A DNA stretch of 64,000 nt. Source: Gnetum montanum (lineage: Eukaryota; Streptophyta; Gnetopsida; Gnetales; Gnetaceae). This document shows positions 11,047 to 22,222 of this stretch, one piece after another (the stretch's first letter is position 1; each line of letters opens with the position of its first letter). The stretch covers positions 617,298 through 681,297 of the forward strand of contig MNCI01003588.1 in assembly GCA_015680685.1 (NCBI GenBank). The letters are read 5' to 3'. The position numbers were made by a program, and so were the translations under genes. The notes under the pieces are model-generated. The model was not told where the DNA came from, did not search any database, and was given only the letters and a program-made list of their open reading frames with translations.

Positions 11047-11594
11047 GCTACGCTACACTACGTTGCATAGTGTAGCAAGCCCTTGAAAAGTCAATCAAAG
11101 TATCCAAATACAAGCTTTGGCAAGATGTTCATGCAAGGAAAAGTTAGAATTCGGTCAATGCAGGGTGATACGCTATGCTACGCTACATAGTGGAGCATAG
11201 TGTAGCAAGGGAAAATCATGCAAAGACTCCTTTGCCAAGCTGTTTAAGAAAAAGGACCGCATCTAACAAGCATTTTAGCTTCTAGAATTACCCTGTCTTA
11301 GTTAGCCCTTGGAACCACAAGCAAACTTTTCTTGTGAAATCCCAAAATTTTGACAGAAATGCATGCTACATTGGCTGCTACGCTATGCTATGCTACGTAG
11401 CATAGCAAAGATGCAAGTCAATAAAATGCTCCAAAGATTAACCCAGTGTGTGACAAGGCTTCTAGCAAATGCTGTTAACTCCAATGCAAGTTTCCTATTC
11501 AAATCGATGGCTACGCTGTGCTATGCTACATAGCGTAGCACATCATAGCAAGAAGCTATGCTATCTTAATGTGCTACACTACATAGCGTAGCAC
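11047..11594 (+). promoter_or_regulatory. Array of five GCTAYGCTA...TAGCRTAGC palindromes in U3 of the A1 5' LTR
   Basis: Imperfect inverted repeats lie at 11047-11076, 11169-11206, 11377-11406, 11510-11540 and 11571-11594; the last, GTGCTACACTACATAGCGTAGCAC in outline, is almost perfect over 24 bases. Each pairs a GCTAYGCTA arm with a TAGCRTAGC arm. Corresponding sites exist in the 3' LTR (28280-28831) and in the solo LTR (41869-42406). They lie 400-1000 bases upstream of the TATA box, like distal promoter elements or hairpins. Confidence 0.75.
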
Positions 11595-12008
11595 AACATA
11601 GTAAGCAGCTACACTACTCTAAAATGCTAGATAGCATAAGTAACACAAAGTTGATAGAGGCATCAGGACACCTTTAGCTAGCTCTACAGCTTGTGAGTAA
11701 TAACTAAGCTCGCCGTGATCAGCAACTTTGTTCCATTTTGGCATACCCCTTAGTACATCCCCCAAAATTTGTTGCTACGCTTGACCCTGTTCATAAGGAT
11801 AGGGAAGATGTAGTCCTGGGGTGAAAGCTCCATCTCTGTTTGCATTGTTAGAACACTAGATTCCATCATGTGTACTTTCGACAATGTGGTTACAGTGTAG
11901 CAAAGTTCGCGACAGACATAGCATGCCTACATGGTACCCTCATGTTTGCATATTATGGGGTCCAGGATAGGTGGCACCTAAACCATGTTTTTCTCCTACT
12001 CCTAGCCC

Positions 12009-12016
12009 TATAAATA
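12009..12016 (+). promoter_or_regulatory. TATA box of A1 5' LTR
   Basis: TATAAATA in the context CCCTATAAATACC, kept in the 3' LTR (29238-29245) and the solo LTR (42831-42838). Confidence 0.8.
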
Positions 12017-12678
12017 CCCTGGCGAACAATGCTCAAAGGGTTGGCTTTTTTAGGTGGTTAATTTTTTTTGGCATTGGAATTTTTTGGGTTGGCTTTTCTA
12101 GTCGACATCTTTCATTCAAAGAGTTTGCATTTCACATTGAAAAGAGTAGTTGGCTTGGCATTTTGCATTGACTGGTTAGCTCCTGGATTGACTCCTCAGC
12201 AAATAGAGTTGGCTTCTTGCTACAGTTGGCATTTAAGTCGGCTCCCAGAAGACATAGTTGGCATTTTCCCTTGAGTATTCTAGTTACTCTTGAATTCTCT
12301 GTGTGCCTCCAGCGTTGTATAACTTGTTATACATCTTTCAAAACAAGACAAAGAATCGAAGCCATGACTTTGGGGCAGTGCATTTTCTTACCCAAGTTTA
12401 CTCTGTTATCTCTTTATTGTTATTACTGTTTGGCATTATTTCCCTCATTCCTGCATTTATTGATTATAGGTTTTACCTCGCGTATTTCACATTCAAAATA
12501 ATGTTCACATAAGGTTAAGTTACACTGATTAAGTCCCTGTTTGATCGACTAGACTGTTCAGGGTGCCCTGCTTCCGTTTTATCCAACATGGCCCTTGCAT
12601 GGATCTAAGGTTTAAACTGTTTCACCCAAAGACCTCTCAGTGTTTCTAGCCACCAACATTTTCTATCGCAATAGTTTT

Positions 12679-12696
12679 TGGCACTAGAAGGAGGGA
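12679..12696 (+). other. Primer binding site of A1
   Basis: TGGCACTAGAAGGAGGG begins five bases after the LTR end. The family B element has TGGTACTAGAAGGAGGG in the same place (34742). TGG complements the CCA end of a tRNA. I could not identify the tRNA with confidence. Confidence 0.7.
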
Positions 12697-12915
12697 TTTT
12701 TGGTGCCTTTTTTGTGTCTTATAGGTATTCCTGCATGCTCTCTGTACCCTATTACTCATCAGCGTAAACGTGACACCCTTTCTTTTGTTTACGCTTCGTG
12801 TGGTACAGACTAGTCACAATGATGGTTCCTTTGAAACCCTATAAGACGAAAAGCCTCTGATCACTTCTTGATCTCTACTTTTTCTTAATTTGCAAACCAT
12901 TTTCAACTACGTAAA
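12697..12915 (+). other. A1 leader between primer site and gag
   Basis: Non-coding; no feature recognised. Confidence 0.5.
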
Positions 12916-15900
12916 ATGATTTCCTCAACCACTTCTATTGCTACCTCAAACCTTGAGGTCCCTTTTTCAGTTTAGGGTACCATAGATGTTGAGCGACCAC
13001 CTAGCCTAGTGCAAGGGCCATGCTAATCTATTAGGATCCAAAACCGATCACCTAAGAGCTTGGTACAACATATTGAAATTTACAATTTTCTCTATGCCAA
13101 GATATAGGAGAATCTTCCCTTAGATGCCCAAGAACTCGAAGACAAATGTAACTTCGAGTTCCTTTACCGCAATGGGAGGGAATTTATTCCTACTCCTGGT
13201 GCGTTCATTTCCCTAATGCGAATGTATCAATGGATCCTAGATCAGCTGGTATGGACAAGTAGGCCTAGGGAGTAGCAAGACACGGTGTCCCACTATGATG
13301 AGGCATTTAAGGATGGACAAGAGGACCTAGATTCCTAGTCTAAGGATTGGGGTCAAACTAACCCTGCGACTATCCCTCCCACTATGGCTACCTGGCCGAA
13401 CCCACTCTTCGTAACTACTCCCTTTATGATTATGTCCACCCCATCACAAACCACAGTTTCATTGGCCATGGATAGCCATGCCATACCCTTGGCATATCAA
13501 CATGTCTATTCCTCTATCTTGTTTCCAGGCACTATCCCTCAACAATCTATTCCCAAATCTATCCCTTTGCTGTACCAAGCATTGATCATGGCTACCTTGC
13601 CTCACGTGCACATGGTACCTACGTCACAGTTGCATATAGTCTCTACTTCCATTCCAGCATCTACACCTATTCCACCATCAGCAGCAGGCCTAGCCACACC
13701 CATGTAGTGGACCCCAATCACTTCTTCCCCTGCTTAACAACCTTCCCAAATGTCACACTACACTCACCATCAAGTGTACCAGGTCTGGTAAATGGTACAA
13801 CCAAGCACAGGACTATGGCCTATCCCACCAATCATGCCAACAACCTATCCTATGACACCACCAATGGCCACTGCCCCAGCAGCACCACCCACTGGGTGAT
13901 GAACCGCACAAGCAACACCCGTCGTGGGGGTAGCCCCAATGACCCCTCCTATGATGGTTGCCCCTATGGCACCACAACCATTTGCATCGTCCCCAGGTCT
14001 AGACCAAGCATTCCAACTTATCTAGATCCTTACTAAAGAAATTAAGTGCCTAAAAGCTACATGTTCTAACACAGTAAAAGTCATGGATTTCTACCATGAT
14101 GATCCCATCAGCCTGGTAGTCCCCATGCTCAGATTACCCCTTTGGATGCCACTCCCCCACTTTACAAAATATAACAGGGAGGGCAACCCCAATGCGCATC
14201 TCATGACATTTAGATCTGAGTCCCTTCTACTACAACAATGGCCGCACACCATCATCTGTATCTTCACTATGTCTCTGATGGGCAAAGCTTTAGACTGGTA
14301 CCGCACGCCCCCACGCTCTTCTATCTCAACCCTAGAGGAGCTACTGACTTAGTTCGTAACTTGTTTCAAGTATAAATTGAAACCAAAGGTTACACTAGAT
14401 CTGTTAATGAGCATTAAGCAAGATCCACTGGAATTAGTCAAAAAATTTATACAGTTGTGGAGCTCTACCCTGAATGAGATCCGTGAGCCTATCATGGAGG
14501 CCCATCTACTGGCCATCTTTAAGGGTGCAGTAAATAACTTTATTAAGTACAAACTATACTACTTAGCTCCATGAACTCTTAGTCAAGCATTTTCCTAGAC
14601 CAAGAGCATTCAAGATGCGGTCAAGGCAAGTAAAGATCAGGCCTATGTTGCATATAAAAACATGTATATCAAAAAGGACAAACAGAAGGGCAAGGCCACA
14701 ACGGGCACGGTGGCCACCATGGAAAATGTGGCCCAACCCAAAAACAAAAATAACAAGAAAGTAATTGCAATTCCAACTAACCCTGCACCCAACCTAGGCA
14801 ATGTCGCTCAACCCTCAATGTTGACACTTGAAGCACCCATCCTGCCTAAGTGCAATTTCAAGCTTAAATATTGTTCTAAATACACCCCGCTACTAGTCAA
14901 GCCTTCAGAGCTCCTGAAGAAATTGCTAGGGGTGGGGTATATTCAACACAAGCAAATGTCAGAGGAGGCAACCAAAAGGCATTAATGGTACTATGAGCTC
15001 CTTAGGAACCCCTCCTTGGCTTTGTCCAATGAGCCTCCAGTTCCTAAGAATTTCAGGTTGGAACGGTTCTGTGACTACCACCAACTTTGTGCTCATGACA
15101 TGGATTACTGTTTGGCCCTAAAAGATGACATTCAAAGAATGATTGATTAGGGGAAGTTGGTTCTATATGAAAGCAACCCTGTGCACCTCGAGAATCAATC
15201 TATGCATGTTTACATAGACCCACTTAATGCCAACAACGCTGGCTACATCATAAACACCATTGGCATAGACAGTAATCCTGAACCACCTCGGCAACTGTTT
15301 GTGGTTCGTGTGCCTCAACGTAGTGCACCGACACCAACAATGGTAAGAAAGGCACCGCAGCAACCGTTTTTCCTCAAGGTCCCTCCTCAAGCATCTGCCC
15401 CTGCACCTTTTGCAACCAAAATTACACTGCCGCCCGCATTAACATTGCAAACACCATTCATCATCAGGGGGCCAAACCACTCAACTGCCCCCATCTTGCA
15501 TAAGATGACATCATAGCCTTCTCGTTGAAAGAAATGGGAAGAGCGTTTGACAGGTGAAATGGCTACGGAATGAACTACCCCAGGTCCTTCCAAGCCTACT
15601 CCCTCAACCTTTGCATCTATGCCCACCTCGTCACCAAAAGCTAACGCTGCTATGCATGCATAGTCATCACCACCTTACCCAAAAGTATCCAACCCCAAAC
15701 CTGAAACTACCCCTCAGGAAATTCATCTTCTAGGAAAAATGGAAGAAGAGAAGGGTAGTAAACAACAAGAAGGTGGACATGACCTCCTAAGCACTCTTAC
15801 TTAGGTAAAATAGGCTCTAAAACAAAAAAAAATACAACGTTGAGCCTGTATGACTTAGTAATGACTTCCACTACACACCGTGAGGCTCTGGCTCGTATGC

Positions 15901-16079
15901 TAACGTCCATACTAGTTGATGAGAACATGTCAGTAGAGGAGAAAGAAATCCATTCGGTTATGCTTCCTTCTATGCCTAAAAAACCGTAGCCATCACAATT
16001 GAAATTCTATGACAACTCCATTAGGGAAGACCCTGAAAACAGTCAGGTGACAATAGCACCCCTATTCATCACAATTCGG
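12916..16079 (+). pseudogene. gag of A1 (Tat-type), stop-riddled
   Basis: One frame runs from ATG 12916 to at least 15516 with stops but no frameshift, then on to an A-run at about 15818-15830, where it shifts by one. The N-terminal domain carries LPLDAQELEDKCNFEFLYRN (about 13110-13170). A Pro/Thr/Met-rich linker (13380-14040) follows. The capsid core (14083-14575) contains FTMSLMGKALDWYRT, SISTLEELL and a QDPLELVKKFIQLW block, the usual retrotransposon Gag pattern. Near 15075-15150 a zinc-knuckle-like C-x2-H-x4-H-x4-C (CDYHQLCAHDMDYC) precedes LALKDDIQRMID, as in Tat elements. The B element gag (35792) is homologous throughout. Nonfunctional. Confidence 0.85.
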
Positions 16080-16475
16080 GTCAGCTAACATAAGATCCAA
16101 AGAGTACACGTTGATGACGGGGCTACTACGAACGTTATCCCATTCCCCATAGTGGATAAATTGGGTTTGGTAGAACAAATCAAACCCACAACCATGTTAT
16201 GTCTGAGGTCATTTAATGGGGCATGGGTAGTGATGAAAGGCACTGTTCATATTGACTTTGTGGCAGGGGACCAGTTCCCCACAAATGTAATGTTTATCGT
16301 GGTGGAAGAGATGCTTGGGTTTAACCTGATCTTGGGGAGATTATGGTTAGCCCAACTCAGGGCTGTCTCTTCACCCATACATCAGGAAATCCATCTACCT
16401 TACGTAGGCATGGAGGTGATGATCCATAGTGATGAGGTGACAACCCAGGAAATAAATAACATAGATATGGAGTAG
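16080..16475 (+). pseudogene. Protease domain of A1
   Basis: Retropepsin-like: HVDDGATTNVIPF (about 16110-16148) holds the catalytic Asp, here followed by Asp-Gly-Ala instead of the usual Ser/Thr-Gly. GFNLILGRLWLAQL (about 16318-16356) is the hydrophobic ILG-R segment near the C-terminus. Both features recur in the B element (38741 and 38950). It is in a different frame from gag's last part because of the homopolymer indel near 15825. The last stop is at 16473-16475. It would mature Gag and Pol in the particle. Confidence 0.75.
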
Positions 16476-16860
16476 GGATAAGAGGCCATAACCTCTGAGA
16501 ACAAGGCACCCATTTCTGCCGATACTAATTTTTTGACAAATGAGCTAGTCCAAGATGCTAGCTCAGAAAATGAAACTGCGTGGGCCGAGTTTCCTTTTCA
16601 AGTGGTAGACGACGATGTAGAAGAATTCCACAATAAATCCTCTTAGCCTTACATATCACCAAACTCACGATGGATTAGAAAGTAGTTGCCAGGATGATTG
16701 TTACTCATGTAGCATAACAACTCCACTGCTCCTTACCCAAGTAACATCCATTATACATTTATTCCTTGTTTTCTCCACATTCATTCATCTACGCTAAGCG
16801 TTTAACTTTGTTTAAAAATAGATCACATGTCCCCCGTTTGCATTACGTTAGGTCCCGCTA
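16476..16860 (+). other. A1 spacer after protease
   Basis: Contains the decayed tail of the gag-pro frame to about 16640, then non-coding AT-rich sequence leading into the 50-bp minisatellite. No RT follows for 6 kb, unlike ordinary Ty3/gypsy elements. Confidence 0.5.
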
Positions 16861-17240
16861 AGGCCTAAAACTGGCAAAATTTTTTGTTTGCATTACATTA
16901 CGGCCTGCTAAGGCCTAAAACTAGCAAAATGTTTTTGTTTACATAACACATGGCCCCGCTAAGACCTAAAACTGGCAAAATTTTTCCGTTTACATTACAC
17001 ATGGCTCACTAAGACCTAAAACTGGCAAAATTTTCTGTTTACATTATGTTACGGCCTGCTAAGGCCTAAAACTGGAAAAAATTTTCCATTTACATTACAC
17101 ATAGCCCACTAAGGCCTAAAACTAGCAAAATGTTATTTACCATCACCATTATGGCCTGAAATGGCCTAAAACTAGCGATGGCCCAGAATGGCCTTAAACT
17201 ACCACTACGGCCTACCAAGGCCTAAAATTGGCTATTCAAA
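16861..17240 (+). repeat. 50-bp minisatellite with AAGGCCTAAAACTGGCA core
   Basis: The core starts at 16861, 16911, 16962, 17012, 17062 and 17112, a 50-base period. About four shorter degenerate units (about 17160-17300) follow. It lies between protease and the 3' end of the antisense gene. Confidence 0.9.
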
Positions 17241-17458
17241 AAACACATACTTTTTTTTTTGTTTTTCTTATCACTTGAAAATAGCTCGAAATGGCATAAA
17301 ACTAAGATAGAACAAAAAAGATAGAAGTAGATAACATAGATAATACACAAGCCAAAATAAAGGAAATCTTGTCTTAGCTCATCTTCCATTTAAAGTCTTA
17401 ATCAAATAATGTTTACAATATTCTTTCAAAAATTCCAATAAAATCCCTTGCTGTCATG

Positions 17459-17536
17459 CTACGAATCTTTCTCTGCATCATCTTCCTCTACACCATTGTT
17501 CCCACCTTTAGAGGGCCTTGTATCTTCATCTGGATT
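17459..17536 (-). pseudogene. Antisense gene, exon 7 (last)
   Basis: The acceptor TTTCTGTGATACAG precedes AATCC at 17536. It encodes an acidic tail, NPDEDTRPSKGGNN and so on, and ends at TAG 17461-17459. Phase 0, matching exon 6. Confidence 0.6.
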
Positions 17537-17623
17537 CTGTATCACAGAAATTAAAGTAGTTAGCTAGAGTCACAATAAAAACTAGAATAAAATAAATCAT
17601 TGTATCGCAAAAAAGTGAGTAAC

Positions 17624-18442
17624 CTGAGACGACCCTGCATCTATCTCAGGGGGTATGCGATCCAGGCTGGCCTCGAGGCACTGCAAGACCTCCTCTTCAG
17701 TAATGTTCACCTAGTGTCTAACTTCCAAGTCAGTGTTTGCTACAAATTTCTCCTTTTCAATAGCCATCCATCTTGGTGGCCCTAGAGAAAAGGAAGTAGT
17801 GGCAGTCTCATCTGTGGGAAACTCACTTCCCATTCCGGGGATTGATTGACCATCACTTGTTGCATGAACTTGTCGTAAGCCCCAAAATCACCAATGACAT
17901 CGAGGAACACTTCATGCATATACAACTTAACAAAAGCATCCTGGTATTGTTTATGGTAGGTGGCATGTTCTAGTTTATACATATGCTTATGTTTTTTCTG
18001 TGACTGCCCCCACTCGTAAACTCTTGCACAATAGTCTTTCCAATCTTGGTTCTTCTGGGTCAACAAATCCATTTGCATACACTACTATATTATTTCATGT
18101 GTGGCCTTGTTGTTGCACCGCACGGTTGTCCAATATCTCGCATAATCAATGACAGCCATGAACCAACTGCCATCATTGGTATCCTAGGCCAAAAGGAACT
18201 CATTCTTAGAGCGAAGGTCTCGCACCTCGATGGGTAGACTTGCCTTCTCCTTCTCAAGACTCTGGACCCATTTCCATAAGTCTTTGGTTACATGCTTGCA
18301 CTCCCACAAGGAGCATGCCAAGTACAGCACACATTTGCTATCCTCATCATATATGTGATGAGGTACTTTGGTCACTTCTGGTGGGAATTTAGGCACAATG
18401 GCAACCTTAACTGCTTGCCTAAGGTCCCACTCGAGGCGAGAT
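17624..18442 (-). pseudogene. Antisense gene, exon 6
   Basis: The acceptor GTTGACAG lies before 18442; the donor CAG|GTTACT lies after 17624. It encodes a charged helical region with LEWDLRQAVK near the start and a KKHKHMYKLEHATYHKQYQD stretch around 17975. It is broken by a few stops and one frameshift near 17800, after which the frame reads WMAIEKEKFVANTDLEV to the donor. Confidence 0.6.
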
Positions 18443-18526
18443 GCTGTCAACCGTACACAAAAAGGCATTAGTCATAGTGGCGTAGCAGATTTTAGCAATT
18501 TAAAAAGCCTAGCATAGCTACTTCAC

Positions 18527-18668
18527 TCATCCACTTTTGGATTGATCTGCCTTAGATGGTCGATTATGTCATCAACCACCCCTTGCATGAAGGTAAACAT
18601 ATCATGGGTCTTGGCCCATGGTCATAGGTGGATCAAAGAAGGGCCTGCAGTGTCAACAATGGTGTCTG
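18527..18668 (-). pseudogene. Antisense gene, exon 5
   Basis: The acceptor TTATGTAG lies before 18668. Two donors are possible: GTGAAG at 18536 or GTAGCT near 18530; the latter gives matching phase with exon 6. It encodes DTIVDTAGPSLIHL, a stop, then MQGVVDDIIDHLRQINP. Confidence 0.5.
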
Positions 18669-18752
18669 CTACATAACAAAACATGTTAGTTATGATCGAA
18701 AGGACTATAATAAAGCTGATGAGTAACGCAAATGACAATGTAAAGCTCCTAC

Positions 18753-19250
18753 CGAGCAAACCATCAAGGGTGATAGCAAGGGGGTCACCCATCGACAAAC
18801 TATCAAATACATGGTCAAACTCACCAGCATCAAGTTGTAGTTCCCCTCCTTCTAGCTAACTCAATAGCATGGCAGTGCCCTCCGCGTTCATATGCTCTTC
18901 CAACGTTGAACTACATTTAGCGAAGGGATCATCGGTAGAGGCCTCTTTTTGGTTGACAAGGGCCTCTTCTTTATTCATTTGGGCCCTTCTTTCTATGGCA
19001 CCCACCTCTTCCTCATCGATAAGAGCATCCTCCTCATCAGTAGGAGTGTCCTCCACATTGGCAGGAATGTCCTCCTTGTTAGCAGGAGCATTCTCTTCAT
19101 TAGCGGGAGCCCTTTTCTTTGCGACAGGAGCTTCTTCTTCCTTGACCGGGGCCCTTTTCTTTGTGACTGGGGCCCCTGCATCTTTATTAGTTGCCCCTAT
19201 TTCGGGGGCCATCACCTCTTCTTCACCCTCTTCTTCTTCTTCTTCTACTT
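18753..19250 (-). pseudogene. Antisense gene, exon 4 (acidic repeat)
   Basis: The acceptor CACTTTATTAG lies before 19250; the donor CTCG|GTAGGA lies after 18753. It starts with a run of Glu codons, then about nine degenerate units of the type APVKKEEAP / DIPANVEDTP / DALIDEEEV, one stop near 18856, then DPLAITLDGLL. Its low-complexity acidic composition suggests a disordered linker. Confidence 0.6.
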
Positions 19251-19390
19251 CTAATAAAGTGTGGTCACATTAGACAAAAGCATAATAACTTGAAAAAAAT
19301 GCTACAATGTGCTATGCTAGCTATTGTAGCATAGTGTAGAAAGCACTAAATAAACAAACAAGGAAGAAAATCAAAAGATGAAGCATTTAC

Positions 19391-20423
19391 CAATCGAAGG
19401 CTACTTCCTGCGAAGCTTGAATTGCAGTTTCTACCCCCCTTCTTCGTCCATACGGAAAGGCTTCTCAGCCGGGTGAGACCTTTTGCATTGCAACTTGGTT
19501 ACCACCATTTCTACAGTGAGGCATTTCCCCTTTAACACGCTACCCATAGTAGTAGGGGGTGCCTCTCCTATGCTATCTTGGCCACAGAAGTTGTGTGCCA
19601 CCTGATCCCTGGTCATCATTGAAAATGATTCCTCAATAGCTTCTGGTGGATCCTGAGATCGAGTGGTATGGAAGACTTAGAAAATCCATGGTTTGGAAAT
19701 CTGGTTATGATTTTGTATCACCTAGACTCCATTCTCACAAACTACCAAGAATTCCACAAAGCACCGCAGGCAGGCTACAAAGAAGGCATGATTCACATTG
19801 AAATGGGATTCAGGCTTCTTATGAAGCTTGGCCATTTCAGCCTATAGACCTTTGCAAAGATGCTTGGCCTAATTGTAATGAGCCCCCTATTCCATGACTT
19901 CTCTCATTATCCAAGCTTGCTCAATCCTAATGATTTTCCATTGGGAGAGTAGCTTGGGGAAAGCACAGGCACGGAAGATGGGGTAAATCGTTTTGGCCAC
20001 TTTTAGCATAACCTTTTCAATATGGATCCCCTTTCGGTCCTTCGCCACCCCTAGCCACTCCTTAATGTCCCCTTAATGGTTTGCCTCCTTTTTGGTCTTT
20101 TCTCCCATGGGGAGGCCATCAGAAGGGACACCGAAGAGATCTGCAAATAGTTGGTCGTTAATCTTAAGTACCACTAGCACACCATGGACACATGTGTGGA
20201 AGTGGTTTGCTCTTTCGAAAAAAGAGTCAGCTAGGGAAAGAATTTTGGTAGTAGGGATGCTTGGGTTGATGGCTAAGAATAACTCCATGAGCCCACCATC
20301 CCAAAGTTTGTTGATGAGCGAGTTTGGGGCCGTGTTGCAGAGCCAGTGTTGGGTCTCTTCCACCTCCCCATACTTGAAATAGATGTTAGCCTCATTATGC
20401 CTAGAGGTGATCATGATGACCTC
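19391..20423 (-). pseudogene. Antisense gene, exon 3 (plant-mobile-like core)
   Basis: The acceptor AAATCCCAG lies behind a long pyrimidine tract (20455-20520); the donor ATTG|GTAAAT lies after 19391. One frame, about 344 codons, with several TAA/TAG stops, each one transition from CAA, CAG or TGG. Motifs: YFKYGEVEETQHWL, then FHTCVHGVLVVLKINDQLFA and DLFGVPSDG, then QAWIMREVME and KHLCKGL. The VHGVxVxxxxxxxADLFGVP block resembles VNLGGVIVDFSTQAI in the C0 extra gene. Confidence 0.6.
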
Positions 20424-20670
20424 CTGGGATTTCTTCACCATTGTAGCAGTTTAAACAAAACAAAGTCAAACAAAAAGAATAAAAAAAATAGAAGAAAAAT
20501 GAAACAAGACTCAAACATGCAAACACAAATTCATGGTCTAGCCTACTAGGATCAAACAACGACGGAAACAGTGATAGGCCTAAAGGATGTCTAATACCTA
20601 TCCAACCAACCCGCCTCCTTACACTTCCTATAAAATGGAAAGTATCAGGTTGGATAGGTTTTGTACTCAC

Positions 20671-20792
20671 CCCTGCATTGGCCTATCATGCCAGCACACA
20701 CATTCCCAATGGAGGAAAACTCCCGCAAGGCCATTTGTGCCAAAGCCAAGGCATCAGTATCATCGTGAAGCCCAATCTTGTCGATGTAAAAC
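20671..20792 (-). pseudogene. Antisense gene, exon 2
   Basis: The acceptor TGTGTTACCAG lies before 20792; the donor TGCAGG|GTGAGT lies after 20671. Fully open in the frame handed over by exon 1: FYIDKIGLHDDTDALAL and on to MIGQCR. The join with exon 3 does not keep phase in my reading. Confidence 0.6.
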
Positions 20793-21969
20793 CTGGTAAC
20801 ACACAAAAAAAAGCACATACACTATTAACATTGTTGCCTAGCATAGCATACATTGCATAACATGATGAAATACGTTTACAGAATTCACTTGCTAGCAAAA
20901 TAAATGGTTCTTGGTGGGTTTGAAAATAGGTTTCCATGTGATGGGAAATAAACAACGTGTTGTACAGGTGATAGCAGTTATACTCAAGCATTTCCTAGAT
21001 CCAACTTAGATGCCTCAAGCTTTTTGGACGCTAATTAGAACCTTATACCTGGTTTCCCCTGATTGTCCCATCAGTAAACAATTTTAGAATGCCCTAATTA
21101 GCCCTAGGCAACAGTGTTTTTGTGATCGCAGCTACTGTCTCCGCTGACAAGTGTGACCAAATGATCACACTAAAGTGCTAGAGGAGGAATTGTAGGAAGT
21201 CCTACGTGCCTTCCTAGAACCAGACCACCTACCGCTCCACATGTGCATGGGGTAGAGGAATGTTGGCCACCGGTCCACTTAGGCAGTACAAAACCTATAC
21301 AATTTCCAGGACAATCAAAATGGGTTTTAACATCACCTTGCACAATATAATCACAAACATTAGCATTATGTTTGCTTGGAGTTCGTAGGTAGCATAGCAT
21401 GATTATCCATTTGCAAATAGCATAGTGTAACCCTTCCTTTGCATATAGCGTAGCAGAACCATAGGATCAATAACGTAGCAGCACAATATTACCGATGCAT
21501 TGGTCTAAAGATCTTACAACACACTAGGCTAGCATAACAAAAAAATCAAATATGAATTTCAAATATGAAAGAATTTAATATGCTACTATCATTTTAACCA
21601 ATCTTTTGCCATACAAAATGATTTGCACTATGCTCCATTAAACATGTGTTATGGTGTCAAATCTCGCACATGGCCAAACCCTCTTGAGGACCATACGCTA
21701 TGCTATTCGCGTGCCAGGTTGCCAGGATCACCTAAACCTTTGCGGTGAGGTAGTGACAATAATGGTGGTCTGGGAAATATTGAATGCAACCTTAGCATTG
21801 TGTCCGTACACCCGTCGCGGCCGAATCGGCAACAACGATGGTATAGTGGACAAAATGGCAACCAATATGGTGATAGAAGATGTGGATTTTATTGCAAAAA
21901 AATGAAAAAATAAAAAAAGGAGGAGACAACAACAGCAACCTAAAAAACAAACGTAGCATAGCAACTTAC

Positions 21970-22088
21970 CGGGTGGATGGAGTCTCCTCTTGAACTGCAA
22001 TGCATGCTTGTGACAGATGCCCCAAGATGTCTTTCACCTCATCCACCTTGGCGAGCACTTGGTGCTTACGTTCTCCTTTAGGTGCCAT
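21970..22088 (-). pseudogene. Antisense gene, exon 1
   Basis: ATG at 22088; open for 119 bases to a consensus donor CCCG|GTAAGT. It encodes MAPKGERKHQVLAKVDEV and so on, a basic then acidic N-terminus. The following 1.2-kb intron (20793-21969) is rich in TAGCRTAGC words and has no coding signal. Confidence 0.65.
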
Positions 22089-22222
22089 CGTCTCGGTTAC
22101 AAATTCGCTGTTAATCGCTACGCTAAATCACCTTATTCTTTATCAGTACAACTGCTCTACTCTCTAGATATGGGCTCTGTCCTCTTACGATGAAAATGAC
22201 AAGTTTACTAGGGGTAAACCGC

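Larger units (their letters stand above)
10754..12673 (+). repeat. 5' LTR of A1
   Basis: Starts TGAAACACCATAAAATTT and ends TTCTATCGCAATA; the 3' LTR ends TTCTATCATAACA. It contains five imperfect palindromes in U3 (11047-11594) and a TATA box at 12009. Alignable throughout with 27982-29903 and with the solo LTR at 41575-43381. Confidence 0.95.
17459..22088 (-). pseudogene. Antisense seven-exon gene inside A1 (plant-mobile-like protein)
   Basis: Minus-strand gene predicted from consistent frame plus canonical splice sites: exons at about 22088-21970, 20792-20671, 20423-19391, 19250-18753, 18668-18527, 18442-17624 and 17536-17459, roughly 930 codons. Joins 1/2, 3/4, 4/5 and 6/7 keep phase; 5/6 does with an alternative donor; 2/3 is off, so one edge may be wrong or an indel has occurred. 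A TATA box lies 135 bases upstream of the ATG. The protein starts MAPKGERK. Exon 3 holds a plant-mobile-like stretch (FHTCVHGVLVVLKINDQLFA), exon 4 an acidic decapeptide-like repeat, exon 6 a helical, charged part. Several in-frame stops and one frameshift (near 17800) make it a pseudogene. Antisense extra ORFs are known in Tat elements; this position and intron set are unfamiliar to me. Function unknown. Confidence 0.65.

Noticed and set aside
12217-12501. Open frame conserved in both A1 LTRs (also 29447-29731)
   Set aside because: It lies in R-U5 downstream of the TATA box; conservation is explained by LTR identity at insertion, and the solo LTR does not keep it.
13384-14036. Separate Pro/Thr-rich genes
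   Set aside because: They are the linker between the N-terminal and capsid parts of the A1 gag frame, or its shadow.
15818-15830. A-run as a programmed gag-pro frameshift site
   Set aside because: In the B element the same stretch is in one frame with a shorter A-run, so a homopolymer length change in A1 is more likely.
18869-19273. Plus-strand Ser/Ala-rich frame
   Set aside because: It is the complement of the low-complexity acidic exon 4 of the antisense gene; no plus-strand context supports it.
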